From Neobacillus nitrireducens (GTDB taxonomy: Bacteria; Bacillota; Bacilli; Bacillales; Cytobacillaceae), in assembly GCF_030915405.1 (NCBI RefSeq), contig NZ_CP133262.1, positions 1,364,001 through 1,428,000 of the forward strand: a stretch of DNA of 64,000 bases, written 5' to 3'. Below the pieces are notes generated by a model, which was not told the origin of the DNA, did no database searches, and saw only the letters and a list, made by a program, of their open reading frames with translations. Position numbers and translations under genes: made by a program. Of the stretch, positions 62,991 through 64,000 are shown in pieces. How positions within the stretch are numbered: the stretch's first letter is position 1; every line of letters begins with the position of its first letter.

Positions 62991-63144
62991 CAGACTCAAT
63001 GATAGTATTAACCTTATCCATTATCTCTTCTCTTACTGCAGCAGGTACCCGTTCATCTAAGGTAATATCTTTAATCACTTGAAAGATTTGTTTAATCATT
63101 TCTAATTGAGTCGCTACTACTTTGATTGTTGCTAGTGCCATCAT
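62977..63144 (-). CDS. Small phage protein upstream of the HNH gene
   Basis: A 55-residue protein, MMALATIKVVATQLEMIKQIF, then DITLDERVPAAVREEIMDKVN and an acidic end. GGAGG lies five bases before the ATG. Its 3' end overlaps the HNH start and its 5' end overlaps the previous ORF out of frame. Similar short helical proteins are common just upstream of HNH-terS in Bacillus phages. The function is unknown. Confidence 0.65.
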   Translation of the reverse strand: MMALATIKVVATQLEMIKQIFQVIKDITLDERVPAAVREEIMDKVNTIIESDDEC

Positions 63145-63259
63145 TACAACCTCCTTCTTTCATATAATACCAATCCCCATTACAGTGAAGAAGATCAGCT
63201 ACATTACATAATCTGTAGAACAAACATGACTGGCATTTACCATCTAAGTTATGGTTCAT
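63092..63259 (-). CDS. Small Cys-rich phage protein
   Basis: A 55-residue protein with Cys at positions 9, 12, 18, 26 and 38 (KCQSCLFYRLC, then HCNGDWYYMK), suggesting a small zinc-binding fold. Its ATG overlaps the TGA of the preceding ORF by four bases. Its last 53 bp overlap the next ORF in another frame, which is typical of compact phage gene packing. It is too short for a firm family call. Confidence 0.55.
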   Translation of the reverse strand: MNHNLDGKCQSCLFYRLCNVADLLHCNGDWYYMKEGGCNDGTSNNQSSSDSIRND

Positions 63260-63453
63260 TTCCTTCTCACAGCTCCATTCCTTCTCTCATAAGTGTCTCG
63301 CCTAGTACCCATGATATCTTCCCAGTCCCTACGACTCATCGGCTTTCCTGTTTTACCACCAGCTTTTAATCCTGGAAGTGATTGTTTCATCTTAGGTGAC
63401 TTCATTTGCTCTAGCTGTTTATGTTTATCCGATAATTGATCAGCAAACTTCAC
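63256..63453 (-). CDS. Phage protein remnant upstream of the packaging genes
   Basis: A 65-residue frame rich in Lys and Arg, ending in SRRDWEDIMGTRRDTYERRNGAVRRK. This resembles a conserved small protein found before HNH-terS in Bacillus phages. The start is doubtful. A GTG at 63453 has no good ribosome site, and sense codons continue upstream only to a stop near 63475, close to a terminator. The 5' end is probably lost. Confidence 0.5.
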   Translation of the reverse strand: MKFADQLSDKHKQLEQMKSPKMKQSLPGLKAGGKTGKPMSRRDWEDIMGTRRDTYERRNGAVRRK

Positions 63454-63478
63454 AACATCGCCTTCTCGTATGCCATAT

Positions 63479-63509
63479 TAAAAAGCGCCCTTCATTTATG
63501 AAAGACGCT
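63479..63509 (-). terminator. Intrinsic terminator at the edge of the prophage remnant
   Basis: On the minus strand AGCGTCTTTCAT pairs with ATGAAGGGCGCT over 12 bp (two G-T pairs, two-base loop), followed by TTTTTAAT. Confidence 0.85.
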
Positions 63510-63681
63510 GTACCGAACTATAAATTTCTCAACTATTAACTATCAGGCTTTTGGTGCCCCGAATATATGATTGGGTTAATGATTTAAGTGACTTCTTCAA
63601 GTTAAGAAGTAAATCTTTTTCGTAAACTTGTTTCATTTAACAAATAATTTAAATGACAATCCACTATTAAACTAAAATAAT

Positions 63682-63710
63682 AACCCCTGAATCTAAACTC
63701 GGGGGTTTAT
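63682..63710 (-). terminator. Terminator of the gene at the right edge
   Basis: AACCCCTGA pairs with TCGGGGGTT over nine pairs (one G-T), followed on the minus strand by ATTATTTTAG. It lies about 21 bp past the stop codon of that gene. The gap 63454-63730 otherwise contains only the terminator above and a short ACTTCTT/AAGAAGT hairpin. Confidence 0.8.
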
Positions 63711-63730
63711 GTAATTTATAGAAATCTTGG

Positions 63731-64000
63731 TTATTTTTTAGGAGTTTGACTTAAACCAATAGATAAATAATCTGTCTGTGAGATCACATCTACTTCTTGA
63801 TTGTTTTTTTCATAAACCGTTAAACTACCCTCTTGCTCCTTTTTTTTCCAACCATTTAAGTTTATTACTATACGATATCTTAAAGGAATTCCATTTTCTT
63901 CTGATGCTGGAGACCATTTATATGCTTCGAACTCATCCTTTTCCTTAAGTAACTCAGCGGATTTAGGAACCGGAAAGCCCATAAATTTTTTTGATTTTTC
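63731..64000 (-). CDS. Hypothetical protein, C-terminal part (runs off right edge)
   Basis: An open frame of about 89 residues. An internal ATG at 63982 has no ribosome site, and sense codons (EKSKKF) continue upstream to the window end, so the true start lies outside. The segment GIPLRYRIVINLNGWKKKEQEGSLTVYEKNNQEVDVISQ is beta-rich, with conserved-looking Trp and Tyr. I do not recognise the family. Confidence 0.6.
   Translation of the reverse strand, partial: EKSKKFMGFPVPKSAELLKEKDEFEAYKWSPASEENGIPLRYRIVINLNGWKKKEQEGSLTVYEKNNQEVDVISQTDYLSIGLSQTPKK

Noticed and set aside
61776..62999. Reading the structured stretch plus the HNH gene as an IscB/HEARO-type RNA-guided nuclease
   Set aside because: The HNH protein is a 119-residue phage packaging nuclease without RuvC or bridge-helix parts. 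It is on the minus strand, about 350 bp away beyond the terS fragment. The two belong to different elements.

Overview
The window looks like chromosome of an AT-rich, spore-forming member of the Bacillaceae (Bacillus/Neobacillus type). The evidence is a Bacillus-like mutS, odhA-odhB, the spore-cortex hydrolase cwlJ, YwaF- and YebE-like proteins, strong GGAGG ribosome sites, CcpA (cre)-like boxes, and several YesM/YesN-type two-component systems beside sugar ABC transporters. No rRNA or CRISPR array is present. One intact tRNA (Arg, anticodon CCT) was found.

Layout. 1-3.7 kb: the 5' part of mutS, a YwaF-like membrane protein, tRNA-Arg preceded by a duplicated 5' half of itself, a UPF0316 protein and a small remnant resembling a homing-endonuclease domain. 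3.7-34 kb: a carbohydrate region. It holds an AraC regulator, fucO and rhaD (the lower part of L-rhamnose catabolism). Next come a GH78 alpha-L-rhamnosidase with an oligosaccharide ABC importer, two paralogous binding proteins and a sensor kinase/regulator pair. A large secreted GH3 enzyme, two more rhamnosidase-family enzymes and a DUF624 protein follow, then a second kinase/regulator pair and a second ABC importer. A short relic of another rhamnosidase gene lies at its end. 34-42 kb: mostly housekeeping genes (odhB, odhA, a LysR regulator, a beta-phosphoglucomutase-like phosphatase, cwlJ). 41-57.5 kb: the main rhamnose locus. It holds a DeoR repressor, rhaA, rhaB, the importer rhaS/rhaQ/rhaP/rhaT, a regulator-kinase-binding protein sensor module, rhaM, a second sugar isomerase and a divergent AraC regulator. 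57.5-59.7 kb: an MFS drug exporter with a divergent TetR regulator. 59.8-64 kb: a mosaic of debris. It has a 21-bp tandem repeat, a decayed RHS-repeat gene, a gene-free and strongly structured stretch of about 0.5 kb, and a broken prophage packaging module (terS fragment, HNH endonuclease, small phage ORFs).

How the genes fit together (inference from families). The secreted GH3 enzyme trims rhamnose-bearing glycosides outside the cell. Two MalFG-type importers bring in oligosaccharides, and three cytoplasmic GH78-family enzymes release L-rhamnose. Free rhamnose enters through RhaSTPQ, is mutarotated by RhaM, isomerised by RhaA, phosphorylated by RhaB and split by RhaD to dihydroxyacetone phosphate and L-lactaldehyde. 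FucO reduces the lactaldehyde to 1,2-propanediol. Control appears layered: a DeoR repressor, AraC activators, CcpA boxes and three YesMN-type sensor systems. Two of these sensor systems carry their own extra sugar-binding protein, separate from the transporter's.

The most interesting unexplained items are the structured non-coding stretch at 61.78-62.28 kb, the repeated three-component sensor design, the second isomerase paired with rhaM, two tandem-repeat arrays, the tRNA 5' duplication and the rhamnosidase relic.
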